A stretch of 64,000 bases of DNA, taken from Castanea sativa (lineage: Eukaryota; Streptophyta; Magnoliopsida; Fagales; Fagaceae). A model generated the notes under the pieces. That model did not search any database. It was not told where the DNA came from and saw only the letters and a program-made list of their open reading frames with translations. The DNA lies in NCBI RefSeq assembly GCF_040712315.1, contig NC_134015.1:49755964-49819963 (forward strand), given 5' to 3'. The position numbers and the translations under genes are program-made. Shown one piece after another: positions 24,636 to 35,578 of the stretch. How positions within the stretch are numbered: position 1 is the first letter of the stretch; the number at the start of each line of letters is the position of its first letter.

Positions 24636-25739
24636 ATGTCCTCGATGCGTTTGAGAATCAGAAGTGCCTGCCAATCTTTGCGTCTTCGTCAACTATGTAC
24701 ATCCACATCCAAATCCGATACCACCCACCACTTCCTAATTTCTACCTTCAACAGAGACACATTCCTACAACACTTGTTTTCCATCCCAGTAATCCATCAA
24801 ACACTCTCTCTGGGATCCAAACCCACCTCACTTCTCACACCCACACTCCCTTTCTCCCATCCCAAGGGTCTCAACACTTCTCAATATCTCAACCCTTTTT
24901 TTCTCCTTCATCCCAATGGCTATCCCCATTCCAGTCACACCCCTATTCTCACCTATAACCCTTCCACCAACCAAACTCTAACTCTTCCCCTTGATCCTCA
25001 TTCACTCACTCCTGAAACAGATGCCACTACTTTGTCTGTTGATACACATTTTGGCTTCGACCCTTTAACCAAAACCCACAAAGTGTTACGACTTAAATGG
25101 ACAGTTGCTATTCCAGAACCATATCCTAGAGTTACTCAAATGGTGTGCACGGTTTTGACACTAGGCTGCAGCAGCAACGGTTCGTGGAGAAAGGTAAAGA
25201 TAAACCCTGAGCTGCCTTTTCATTCTGTCAAGTATATGAGTGTTGGGAAGAGTGTGTGTATTGATGGTGTAATACATTGGCTACCACAGTATGGGAATTC
25301 TATTGTGGCTTTTGATCTTAAAGATGAGAAATTTAGACTAATCCCACGTCCCCATGACTACAAAGCTGAAAACTTTATACTGCCACTAAATCGATTAATT
25401 GAAATTGGTGGATGCTTGGCTTTGGTAGCTGACAAATACAAATATGCTAAACGCGATGATTCCATTTTGCAGTTGTGGATACTAAAGGATTACCACAATC
25501 ATGTATGGGTTAAGGAGAAATTTTGCATTCCATTTTATTGGGGGGATTGCCAACCTTTTCCTATTGGGACTATTCCCTCTGGGGAGATAATACTTAAGGC
25601 GCTTAAGATTACTTGCTGGGTGATTTTCTATGATATGGAGGGACGAGGTTTCAAGGTGATTGATATAACTGGCTTGCCTGAATGGGTTTATTCAAGTTGT
25701 ACTGGAATTAACACAACCGTTTCTGTTTATGAGGGCTAG
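24636..25739 (+). CDS. F-box-associated (FBA-type) protein with truncated F-box
   Basis: A single-exon ORF of 367 codons, ATG at 24636 and TAG at 25737. The first residues (MRLRIRSACQSLRLRQLC) recall the last part of an F-box (LRFRSVCKSW...), but the LP.E/D...IL..LP segment that contacts SKP1 is missing. From residue about 95 the order is that of F-box-associated interaction domains: LTYNPSTNQTLTLP, HFGFDPLTKTHKVLRL, a GSWRKV step, GVIHWLP, IVAFDLKDEKFRLIP, CLALVADK and LQLWILKDY. Intact relatives are substrate adaptors of SCF ubiquitin ligases. Because the F-box is incomplete, SKP1 binding is doubtful. No frameshift is seen and there is no in-frame upstream F-box in the preceding AT-rich DNA. 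It is the most intact host gene in the window. Confidence 0.82.
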   Translation: MSSMRLRIRSACQSLRLRQLCTSTSKSDTTHHFLISTFNRDTFLQHLFSIPVIHQTLSLGSKPTSLLTPTLPFSHPKGLNTSQYLNPFFLLHPNGYPHSSHTPILTYNPSTNQTLTLPLDPHSLTPETDATTLSVDTHFGFDPLTKTHKVLRLKWTVAIPEPYPRVTQMVCTVLTLGCSSNGSWRKVKINPELPFHSVKYMSVGKSVCIDGVIHWLPQYGNSIVAFDLKDEKFRLIPRPHDYKAENFILPLNRLIEIGGCLALVADKYKYAKRDDSILQLWILKDYHNHVWVKEKFCIPFYWGDCQPFPIGTIPSGEIILKALKITCWVIFYDMEGRGFKVIDITGLPEWVYSSCTGINTTVSVYEG

Positions 25740-25912
25740 TGAAGGTCTAGGAAATGGCCTCAAAATTGAGATTTATATGAGGGCAGCAAAGGGTAGGGTA
25801 TGATGGAGCGTTTTATGTAAAAGGCCATTCTAGATGTTTAACGTAATGTGGGGTGTATTTATTGTGCTTTTTCTAATTAGCTTTAAAGATGAGTTCTTGT
25901 TATGGTTTAGCA

Positions 25913-26472
25913 TGTATGAAGCACGGCTGCGTTTTTGGATATGGGTGCAGGTACGAAACTCGGCAAATTTTGAAAAAGTAGGATGCAGGTGTGACGATTA
26001 AAAAATTATTATTTATATATTTTTACTATTAAAATATTCTTAAAAAACACATTACTATAGCCTTGGTTCACAAAACAAAGAAAGAAGAAGGCAAGAAACG
26101 CAAAACAAAAAAAAAAACACAAAAGAAGCAACAAATATTCAGAATAAAATTGAAGAATGACAGATTTAGGATGTTTGGGCCTTATTCAAAGCCAATTTTG
26201 GCTGTTCCGGCATGATTTAAGGTTGATTTCGGTCAGTTTTAGCTGCCGGCCGATACGATCCGATTTGGCTGATACGACCTGATTCTGGCTGAATCGGCTC
26301 GGTTCAGCGCGAATCAAAACCGAGTCGGCGCGAATCGGAGCAAATCCAAAAAAAGAAAAAAAAAACTTAGACGCGGCACCGACGCGTGGGCAGCAGTGTT
26401 GGACGCCACACCCCACGTTAGGCCGCGTCGAACTCTGGTGCGGCACCCTCCCAGCCACGTCGGTGCTTCATA
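25913..26472. mobile_element. Non-autonomous DNA transposon, hAT/MULE-like (560 bp)
   Basis: The ends TATGAAGCACGGCTGCG and CCACGTCGGTGCTTCATA are inverted. Flanking octamers GTTTAGCA (25905-25912) and ATTTAGCA (26473-26480) differ by one base and fit an 8 bp target duplication. The right half is GC-rich (CGATTTGGCTGATACG and similar tandem phrases) against an AT-rich background. A 90-codon minus-strand ORF here has no family features. Confidence 0.65.
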
Positions 26473-28197
26473 ATTTAGCAGAACTTATTAACTAAATTAG
26501 CTACGTCTAGTTTCGCCATGGATAACAATGAGAATTGATGTTGTCAATAGCATACAACAACCATCGTCAAGCTTTTAGTCCTAATATTGCTTTTATTTTT
26601 TATTTTTTATTGACAAGTTACGCATCTAACCTTCATCTTCTTATTAGTAGAAATATCATTTGAGTTAAGAGTTCATTAACATTATCAAAGACACATTATT
26701 AGTTATGACACTCACATGCACCACATAGAATCTTAATAAGTGCTTCTTGGTTTCACTATTGTAGTGGTTATCTTTCTTTCCTATAATAACAATTGTAGTG
26801 GTTATCTTTATTTCCTATGTTGCACTTGAGAGAGTGAAGTGGCTATCATTTTTCTTTTTCTTTTGTTAAGCGTGAATTCAAGAATTTGGTCGGTGTAACT
26901 TGTGTTGAATTTGATATAGAAGAAGCCAATGGCTTTGACTAAATGGCGCATGTTCTGCCCTCACAAGTATGGGGTGGTGGGTGAGGTTTAAATTCCCTCG
27001 GATGGTGAGTATTACAAGAAGAAAGATGAATTCTCAATTGTGATTCTCTTCATGTGAAAGCAATGTCCTTAAAATTAGTTTTTAATGTTGTTCCCTAGTA
27101 TATTGCCTTAATGTATTAGATATTACTTAGAAAAGTTCTAACTTATAAATAAAATCGCTAGAAATTTGTGGACAAGAACGAACTGAGAATTTTCAATTAT
27201 ATTTTATTTGGTATAATTGAGTTTTATTGTGTTAATTTGAAATAATTAATCAGGTGTGTTATATATATGAAGAATTGACTGAAAATGCAATAAGGTTTTA
27301 AATTGACACGAGATGAATTTGATTAGAAATTTATAATTATTTTTACATCGAAGAATTTTAGTGGAAGAATATATTTGACTGCAACTACAACAACGCACAG
27401 GCGAATGCCTAGTCAATGAACAAACTGAAAAGGCAATATTTCTTTAGTGTGATGGTACTATTGTTCCCTAACCTCTAGTATCCAAAACCCCAAGACCTTA
27501 AGTGTGTTATTTTTTGGATGAATCAAGTGAATTTCATTGGAGTTCAATAGATTATGTCTAAACTCATGTAGCTTCAATATATCAAGACATTGCATTGGAG
27601 GCATGCAGATAGGTTTGAAAGTGACACTTAGTTAAAGAACTTGACAAGTTTGTGAGGGACTAATTAGGTAGCATATCTCGTTGCCTTTATTCATTGAGAA
27701 TTTTTGGACAACATAAAACATAGCTTTTGTCCCTTGAGACTGAAGCCTTCTGATGTCATGGTCCACATTGCTGTCTCCAACTAATTTGACAGCAGACCAG
27801 AAACTCAGTTGTCTTACTTGCATTGCTGCTTTGGTCTCCCATAAGCTCTTTAGCATACCTGCAAATTAAAATCTACTAGAATATAGTTGTTCCTTGACTT
27901 CCTTCAGATAAAGCCTGGTCTCTACTCTTTCTTACATATGGACCATTGCATTGTCATCAAATGGTACATAAAGTTGCTGTGCTGCATGTAACAAGATTCT
28001 CAAGTTTCAACCATTGTTTTATGGAACTTTGCTGTAGAAGACTTGTACTTTAGATACAAGCCAATCTGCCCTCGCTAAATTACAATGAAGCAATAAATGA
28101 TTAATGTCTTTTTGATTCTTATCGGACAACACATACTTTGTGTACCTTCGTGCCTCTTCTGACGAATTCAACATGAGTTAATAAGTAGGAAGGGAAG
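26473..28197. other. Intergenic, possible LINE remnant
   Basis: AT-rich with no confident gene. On the minus strand at 28150-27630 disconnected pieces (for example a CxxC...H...C-like stretch near 28120-28060) vaguely recall a LINE zf-RVT tail, but stops are too dense for a claim. Confidence 0.3.
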
Positions 28198-28205
28198 GGC
28201 ATTAT

Positions 28206-28772
28206 TAGGGGTGGCAAAATTGGATACGACTCACGAAACTAACACGACATGACACGAAATTAGCAGGTTATGGGTATGGGTTCGTGTCATATTCAAGTTG
28301 ATATAACTGACCCGTTTAATAAATGGGTTGAGTTAGTGTTTAATCCATAGAACCCGTTTGACCCGTCTGACCCGTTTAATTAAATGACATTTTACCAATA
28401 TACCCTTTAAACTCTAGGTATATAAACTTATTAGTTGTTGTCGTTTATTTACTTTGACATATTGTGATTGATAATTTGTGATATTGGGATATGCTTTAGT
28501 TTTGAATGATTATTTGTGATGCAGTTACTCGTTAGTTCTGAATATTATATTAAAATATTTATTTGTTTGTTTTTTCATAATTTTTTTCTTCATTTTGATA
28601 AAATTTGATAAACAAGTCGACACGATTAACCCATTTAATAAATGAGTCATATTAGGGTTGAAGAATCTTGACCTGTTTAATAAACATGTCGGATTAGTGT
28701 TAACGTATATAGTCAAATACTCATGAGTTGACTCGACATGAACTGACTCGTGAACAAGAATTGCCATCCCTA
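28206..28772. mobile_element. hAT MITE with perfect 8 bp target duplication (567 bp)
   Basis: The element starts TAGGGGTGGCAAAATT and ends AATTGCCATCCCTA. GGCATTAT flanks it exactly on both sides (28198-28205 and 28773-28780), the 8 bp duplication of hAT transposition. Subterminal repeats of ACCCGTTT, CACGAC and TTTAATAAA are present at both ends. No transposase ORF. Confidence 0.92.
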
Positions 28773-28843
28773 GGCATTATGTCCTAATTTCCACAACCTG
28801 TGCTTTGTTAGCTTATATTTTGGTAGCTTATTTGCGTAAAGTC

Positions 28844-28999
28844 ATTTTCCTCCTCGGCCTTGCAAATAAGCTACAAAAACCTAATTTATAGCGTCATTTC
28901 CATGATAATTTCGTTCTATCCCATTTTCCTTTTCGTCCTTGCAAATAAGCTACAAAAACCTAATCTATGGCATCATTTCCATGATAATATCACTCTATC
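28844..28999. repeat. Two-copy tandem duplication of ~78 bp
   Basis: A unit containing CTTGCAAATAAGCTACAAAA followed by CATTTCCATGATAAT occurs twice in tandem with a few differences. Confidence 0.8.
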
Positions 29000-29110
29000 A
29001 TCAAACTAAAACACCAATTAGATTTTGGTGTAAGTGAGAGTTTGAACCCCAAATCTTTTATTTGACGACAAGTGATTTTACCGATTGAACTTATTGCAAC
29101 CACACTCCTA

Positions 29111-29337
29111 CGGTAACATTAAATCATTTGTTGTTGAGAATCAATCTATTGTGTGTAGTCTCTTGAAAACCCAACCATTTAACTCATTATGTTGTCTTCT
29201 TATTGTAATGAGTAATTCACCTATATTAACTGAGTAAGAAATATGGTACATATACCTACATTTACATGGTAGTTCTGTAATGTAATGTAGACGGACGAAC
29301 TCAAATACGTGAATGGAGAATTGATATGACATCAATT
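29111..29337. repeat. Dispersed direct repeat, copy 1
   Basis: About 225 bases (TAACATTAAATC...GAATTGATATGACAT) recur in the same orientation at 30681-30896 with roughly one change in five to eight bases. The two copies flank the exon-like segments at 29595-30144. Confidence 0.75.
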
Positions 29338-29594
29338 AAGGTGGAGCCAAGTAACAAGAGCAACTCATAGCCAGCCATAAACATGCCAGGATATCTGCTC
29401 TTTATCATCAACAGTTCTATTGACATTAATCCCTTCTATCTTTGTTTACCAGGAAAAACTACAAAAGAAGCAACTTATGTCATTAGAATGCAGTAGTCAG
29501 GTAAAGGATGACTTTTACTAGTGTGAGAATTTTAGTCCTGATGTGTTTCCTTGGTATGATCATAATCTGTAATCTAAATAGCTTCATCTTGCAG

Positions 29595-30144
29595 TTCCAA
29601 AATGGGATGCATATACCCTTCAGAGTAGGTGCTGAACAACAGCTCCAACCATTATTGTGGATGCCTAATAATGAAAGTTGGCACATGATTTTTCCCGAGG
29701 ACCCAAATATGCTTCCCCATAGGTGAGTGTTCTCCTAAAAAGCAGTCCTCGTGCTACTCCATGCAGATCTGTGTATGAAATGGTAAAAAAAGAGGAAGTC
29801 ATGTCTTGTTTTTGGATGAGATATTATTTTATGAGAAGCATATGATAGGGTGAAAGTTTAAACACAATGTATGATGATAATTATGATATTCCATGGAAGA
29901 ATTCATGACTGATGCCTTAATCTAATATTTGTTGTCAATTCGTCAGATCAAGCTGTTGTTTCTTATAGGCATTTGGAGTGCTCTGCAACTTCCCCCCTAT
30001 GGAGTTATTCTGGTTACTTTGGCGCACGTAAAAATTTCAAGATTCCTAACTCTGGGCAAGAAAATAGCATGCTAAATCAGTTAACTTACTCTGCTCCTCT
30101 GAGGCTACTTTTGACTTCTGAGTGTCTTTCCAACAATGAACTTG
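29595..30144 (+). CDS. Two exons of an unidentified gene
   Basis: Exon A 29595-29722 follows CTTCATCTTGCAG and ends CCCCATAG before GTGAGT. Exon B 29969-30144 follows TTTCTTATAG and ends AACTTG before GTAAAA. They join in phase (PHR/HLECSATSP) and give about 100 residues without stops, containing PFRVGAEQQLQPLLW, NESWHMIFPEDPN and WSYSGYFGARKNFKI. The good splice signals and an open joined frame support true exons. I do not recognise the family. No start codon exon or terminal exon is identified, and the pair lies between two 220 bp direct repeats, so it may be a captured or duplicated gene fragment. Confidence 0.45.
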
Positions 30145-30680
30145 GTAAAATATGATGTGATTTCCACATTTCAGAACAATTTTGTAGTGTAATCTAACTT
30201 GATATTTTTTAATTTATATGTGTTTGTGTGTGTACTTTAATTTATAGTTTTATTGAAAACAAGAAACTTTATGTACAGAAAAATGTTTTAACAGAATTAC
30301 ACAAAGTCTAATCTAACATGACCAACTAGTCATTTAAAGATGGCTAATAGGCTTATTGGTCGTTTCTGATTCTCTGTTATCTCTCTTTGCTCAGTTATAT
30401 TTCAAATGGTCACCATTTGTAAGTGCTGAGTCTTAATGATGATCTTGGAACACCTCGAGACTTGTCCTTTGTATGTAATCTGTTTTATTATGTACTTTAT
30501 TATTGACTGAACCTCACATTCTCACAAAACACCAGACATTTGGAGATTGAAGATCTAAGCTATTGTTTGTCTTTGCTAGTGTTCTTAGTAATGGATCCTT
30601 GTAAAGTTAGGACTTTAGATCCAAGGCAGTTGCTATATTACAATATTACACCTTTTCCCACCCTAGTGAAGCAGTTTCTA
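30145..30680. other. Downstream non-coding stretch
   Basis: AT-rich sequence after exon B; no further exon is recognised. Confidence 0.4.
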
Positions 30681-30896
30681 CTGTAACATTAAATCTTCTG
30701 TTGTTGAGGATCAATCTAAGGTGTGAAGTCTCTTGAAAACCATCCCATTCAACTCATGGTGTTGTCTTATTATTAGCCTATATCAATTGAGGAAGAAAGA
30801 TAGTAGCAATAGTACATACACCTATATTTACAGGGTAATTCTGTAATGTGGACACACAAACTTGCATATACATGAATAGAGAATTGAAACGACATT
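30681..30896. repeat. Dispersed direct repeat, copy 2
   Basis: Second copy of the repeat at 29111-29337, same orientation (TAACATTAAATC...GAATTGAAACGACAT). Confidence 0.75.
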
Positions 30897-31189
30897 GTAC
30901 CTTTTATTTAATCCCTTTCTTTTTATTTGTCAATATTTTTTTCTTGATCATGGTTACCTATCAATCTGTGATGGAAATACTATTGGATTCTTATAAATGT
31001 TACTATTGTTGTAGCAACCAAACAGAGATACACGAGCTATCTAACCATTTATCCTTAGATGGAATAACTAAAAAAAACTTTGGTCAAGTTACTCATCCCT
31101 TAAGAATTTTTTACAATGGTTAACTTTGTGATGAAATATCGCACAACCAACCAGTGATGTATAGCATTAGCACAGCATGAGTGCTCTAA

Positions 31190-31550
31190 TCTATATATAT
31201 TTAAAAGTTGAAGCGTAGCATTTATTATTGTTACACTCATGTTGAGCCACATCAGTGGTCACATCATCCACTTATGTCTTTATTTTTTAAAATTTTTATT
31301 ATCCCTATTTTAAAAAGAAGTAGAAAAAAAACTTTTCGTCTCCCTATTAGTCCACATTTACGGTTACACTTCCCTTACCTTTCCCCTCTCTCTTTGCCTC
31401 TTTATCTCTCCACTACTCTCTACTTTACCGTTACAATTTCATTTTTTTCTCTTTTTTATATTTTGACTCTTCTTTTTCCTATTTTATTTTGTGTAAATTC
31501 GATACCAATTCTCTCATTCAATCCATATTATTCCCACAAAAAAATTGTCA

Positions 31551-31631
<81 letters not shown>

Positions 31632-32412
31632 TTCAGTCTGATAAGGAATCAAACACTACAACAAATCATATTAGATCAATTAAACACTGCAACAATTCAG
31701 GATAAGCCCAAGCACTTTCATATCTCACATGCTTTTCTATCTTATCTACAATTTGTATTTCAAATGTATCATTCTGTATTCAAACATATTATCCTATGCA
31801 ACTAATCTGATTACATATATGAAAATAACTCCCAACGTTGAGAGTGTGGAGCATAAATTCAATTCATATAATCTCTCTCTCTCTCTCGGTAGATTTTTGT
31901 TCTTTCTTATAATAGTGATTAAGGTCGATGGTTTTTATTTTTATTTTTTACAATAAATGTGTTATGGTATTGTGTTTTTTAATCTCTCATCACTAACTCT
32001 TCCCTTTCCCTATTATAACTTTGCCTAAATTTTGTTTTGGGTTAATATTTAATTTTTTGGGAAATATGAATTTAAGTTTATATTTAGACACAATCTACAT
32101 GGTTATTAATTTGAAAATACCTACTTGTTTGACTAATAAATTATTATAAATTCTATCTTTTTTCCCTTTGGTTTTATTTTAATTTTGGTTAAAATAACAT
32201 TGTAATTTTGTAATAGTTTTTATTATTTTGATTATCTCCGAGATGATAAATTTGAAATTTATAAAGTTTAGTGGTATATTAAGCACATATAACACACAAC
32301 ATAAATTAGAAGAATGTGGTTTACCTTAAAAATATATTAATCCAACATACAACAAATCACCTCATTACATAATACTTATACATTCCCACGCATAGCGTGG
32401 GTATACGGCTAG
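31190..32412 (+). mobile_element. Non-autonomous Helitron (1.2 kb)
   Basis: The 5' end is TCTATATATATTTAAAAG preceded by A. The 3' end is CTAG at 32409-32412 followed by T, so insertion is between A and T as in Helitrons. A 7 bp stem hairpin CCCACGC-ATA-GCGTGGG lies at 385-401 of the 32 kb segment (32385-32401), 7 bases before CTAG. There are no terminal inverted repeats and no target duplication. The interior is AT-rich with a 37-unit CT microsatellite and no Rep/helicase ORF. Confidence 0.85.
31552..31626. repeat. CT microsatellite inside the Helitron
   Basis: About 37 uninterrupted CT units; it produces serine/leucine-only reading frames that are not genes. Confidence 0.95.
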
Positions 32413-32717
32413 TACTAATCTTAATAGCAGGCAAAAGGAATGTTTCTGGCTCTGTCAAATGATGTGCCGCTCTTTTGATATCAAATCTTATATACAAATT
32501 ATTTTCACGTTAGCTCTGCTAGGTTCTTTTTGTTGCCTTCTCATCTTTTTGGTGTCAAGGCTACTAATGGCATCCCAATTGTGCCATCCCCAGCTTCCTC
32601 TTAGTATCATGAGCTGTAAACAAAATAACTTACAGCAATGGTAGTAACCCATAATCACACTATTGTATTAAAATTTTATCTTAAAGTCCTTATGGATTGT
32701 CCTCTCATAAATATGAC

Positions 32718-33235
32718 ATTTTTTTAATAGGTAATAAGATTTTTATTGAAAAAAAATTGAACATCATGTTCACGATGGTGAACACTCTAAATAAGAAACA
32801 AATACAATATGATCAAGAACTAAAGGAAATAGAGACTAAGAATTCAGATAAAGAAATACAATTCATACACCCCCAGATACGAGCCCACTAAAATAGAGCA
32901 CCAAAGATGAGAGATTTTAGATGATCTAATGTTCTTTCCTAGTCTTCAAAAATGCGGGCATTGCGTTCTTGCCAAACTAACCACATTAAACATGCCAAGA
33001 CCATATTTCAAATGGTTGAAAGATGCTTTCCAAACCAGTTTCTCCAAATAAAGAAAAAAGAGCTGACTGATCTCGGCATTATCCACTGGATCCCAAACAT
33101 TGCAAAAGTTTCACACCATAAGGCATGAGAAAACTTACAATGAAGAAGAAGGTAATCCACTGATTCCCGTCACAACGTCATAAATAAGGTGTCATTAGCT
33201 TTCTTTCCCTGAAGCAACAAGATGAACCTTAGCTA
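32718..33235 (-). mobile_element. LINE relic, zf-RVT tail
   Basis: Read on the minus strand from about 33165: VDYLLLHCKFSHALWCETFA, FGIQWIMPRSVSS and, after a frame change, VSLARTQCPHF. These match the C-terminal zf-RVT region of plant LINE ORF2 (HLLLHC...W...G..W..P). The copy is 5'-truncated and ends in an A-rich tail (minus strand ACCTATTAAAAAAA at about 32731-32718). Confidence 0.65.
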
Positions 33236-33402
33236 TTGTTTCTAGTGTAATTGGATGGACTATGCATACTAAGACCCCAAATTTAGTTCTGTCGAGAGTC
33301 AACATGGATAGGCTATGATATACTCAAGTGGTTCAGGATATTTAACCCAAGATTTGTTGTTAGAAGCAAGTTGTGATGATATCTTCTGTTCTAAGTTTTA
33401 AC

Positions 33403-33434
<32 letters not shown>

Positions 33435-33690
33435 AGTTTGCAATATATTTATAGGTAAAAAAATTTATCTTGGATGATAAACAATGCAATTTATTCCTAC
33501 TTAACATCAACAACAAAGCCTATGAATACACTCCAAATCTCCTCTTTCCTGTTGATAAATCATAATCTAATTCATCTTGCCTTGTTCAATCAGAAACAAA
33601 ATTGTTTGGAATGGATTTGAGAATTTCTAGTCAAACCTTGTTAGAGCATTTTCACTATCCATGTGGACTCCCTCCGGTGGATTTTTGAAG

Positions 33691-33771
33691 GAGAAGGGCC
33701 GGTGGGGTTCAAACCCCAGTGCCCAGCACCACTAGAGGTGCTGGAACCACTGGGATATCCCTCAAACTCCA
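33691..33771. repeat. SINE-like short repeat, copy 1
   Basis: Contains GGTGGGGTTCAAACCCCA, which fits a tRNA-derived B box, followed by AGAGGTGCTGGAACCACTG and GATATCCCTC. A diverged copy lies at 34244-34330. It cannot fold as a complete tRNA. Confidence 0.5.
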
Positions 33772-34243
33772 TTTTTCCATTTAAACATAATTCTAAGCAT
33801 TTCTGCCATCTGTAGTATTTGCTTTTAGACAACTATAAAGGATCATATGAAAAAAAAAGGTAAGAGTTATGACCACAAAAGAAGAGACATAAAAAGCACA
33901 CAAGCTAGCTCTAAAATTCTCTGAAAGGATTATAATAGGAGTAACAAAGTTTGTTTTATTTTCAGTGTACTAATTCAAAGCATAATTCAGCACTTAAAAT
34001 TTTGGTCAAGGTTAAGAATCTGAAGTTCTTATTTATGATCTGTCAACAGAGTTTGTAGTCCTGCGTAAAAACAAGCAACCTCAATGATATTTTTTCTTTT
34101 TCTCTACTCTCTGTTGGGCTCACACTCATCAATGCATCTCCATTGGCTAAGTTTACCTAAATCTTGTATTAAATATTTTGGATTCAATAACGAAATATGC
34201 ATCCTGATTATGCAGCAGCTTTCTGATCAACCTTCCTTTTATA

Positions 34244-34330
34244 GGGGGAGGAGGCTGGTGGGGTTCAAACCCCAATTCCAAGGCACTACAAGAGGTGCTG
34301 GAACTACTGTAGTATCCCTCGAACCCCAAC
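34244..34330. repeat. SINE-like short repeat, copy 2
   Basis: Contains GGTGGGGTTCAAACCCCA and AGAGGTGCTGGAACTACTG, then TATCCCTCGAACCCC, in the same order and orientation as 33691-33771. Confidence 0.5.
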
Positions 34331-35578
34331 TCTCTGATAAAATTCTTTTGACAGAATTTGCACTGAGGTTATAATTTGTCAAGGGTGCTTGCTAGGGAAA
34401 GCAAGTTGGCAACTACTTTAGTTTACTTCATATATACAAGTCACTATGAGTTCTTAGTTAAGTTCCATTTTGCATAGATAGTCTTTCCCTATTTTCAGAA
34501 TCATTTTTCCAACTTCTATTGCGTGCCCCAAACACACCCCCCCCCCCAAAACCCCCTCTTCCCCCCTTTTTCTTTTTATGGTCTCTCTATTAACTGCAGT
34601 GGACATTCTTAGTTATGGTAAATAAGTAACAAGCTTGCATTTTTAGAAATAAAAACTGATCACATGATTAATAATTCATCCCCCTTCCCCACAATGTTCT
34701 TTCCGTTAAGAATAGTAGTACTAAAATGGTAATAACTGCTGCTGCTAGACTAGTATTACTGGTTTCACTATCAGTAGATGTCCATGAACATGAGACACAT
34801 TAGTCCTTTTCCACCACAAACTATTATAAATTTCATTCTTTAATAACTACTACTACAGTACTACAACTAATACTAGATTTAAAGTTAAGCAATGGCTTTA
34901 TCATCTGTAGACTCAAAAGTTCTACTTGTGCTTGATATTTTGCAATCAGAAATTATAACCATCACCAACAGCTCTAATTCCATGAAATACTGCAACCACC
35001 ATTCCCTTGGCAAAACAACAGCAACAACAAAGCCCTCATCCAAAACTATGAGATCGGCTATAGATCCTTAATAGACTAATCAAAGTTATTCACTTGCATT
35101 CTTTTTCCGCTATTCTATCCTATATAAAATAACTCTTTGTCACCTCCTTTATTAATATGTTCTTTTATACTATTTCTACTAGTGTTCGTTTTTTCTTTTC
35201 TTTTTTAATTGATAAACTACACCCACCCACCCAATAGGTCTTGAACCCATGACCTCACTTAGTCAACCTCCAACCCATTATTATGGCTACTAGTGTTATT
35301 TTAGGCCTACCTCTAACTACTTTAGTTCCCTTTCCTTAACAAAAGATGCACTTGAACTCTTTTGCTTGCAATTAGTCTTGAATCCTTACTAACTATTTAT
35401 AATGGCTATATAGTGACTATAAACTGCAGCTGATGATAATCTATAGACTCTTATCTTTGTTTAGCCTCCTCTTCTACTTCTACTTCTACACTGCTCAATA
35501 AGTCCAGGACCATTACTACTACTGTCAATTTTGCTGCAGTCGGCTCAAACGTTGACAACCTTGCAAGTTTTACTATTA
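34331..35578. other. Intergenic
   Basis: AT-rich with many short CTACTA/TACTAC repeats (34720-34880, 35470-35580) and a C-run near 34540. No gene recognised. Confidence 0.45.

Noticed and set aside
26186..26458. 90-codon minus-strand ORF
   Set aside because: It lies within a transposon with target duplications and is made of reiterated DNA words; no domain.
31208..31805. 165- and 86-codon plus-strand ORFs
   Set aside because: Their bodies are Ser/Leu repeats from the CT microsatellite inside a Helitron; there are no conserved features.
33700..33720. tRNA gene suggested by GGGTTCAAACCCC
   Set aside because: No acceptor, D or anticodon arm can be laid out around it, and a second similar copy nearby points to a SINE-like repeat.
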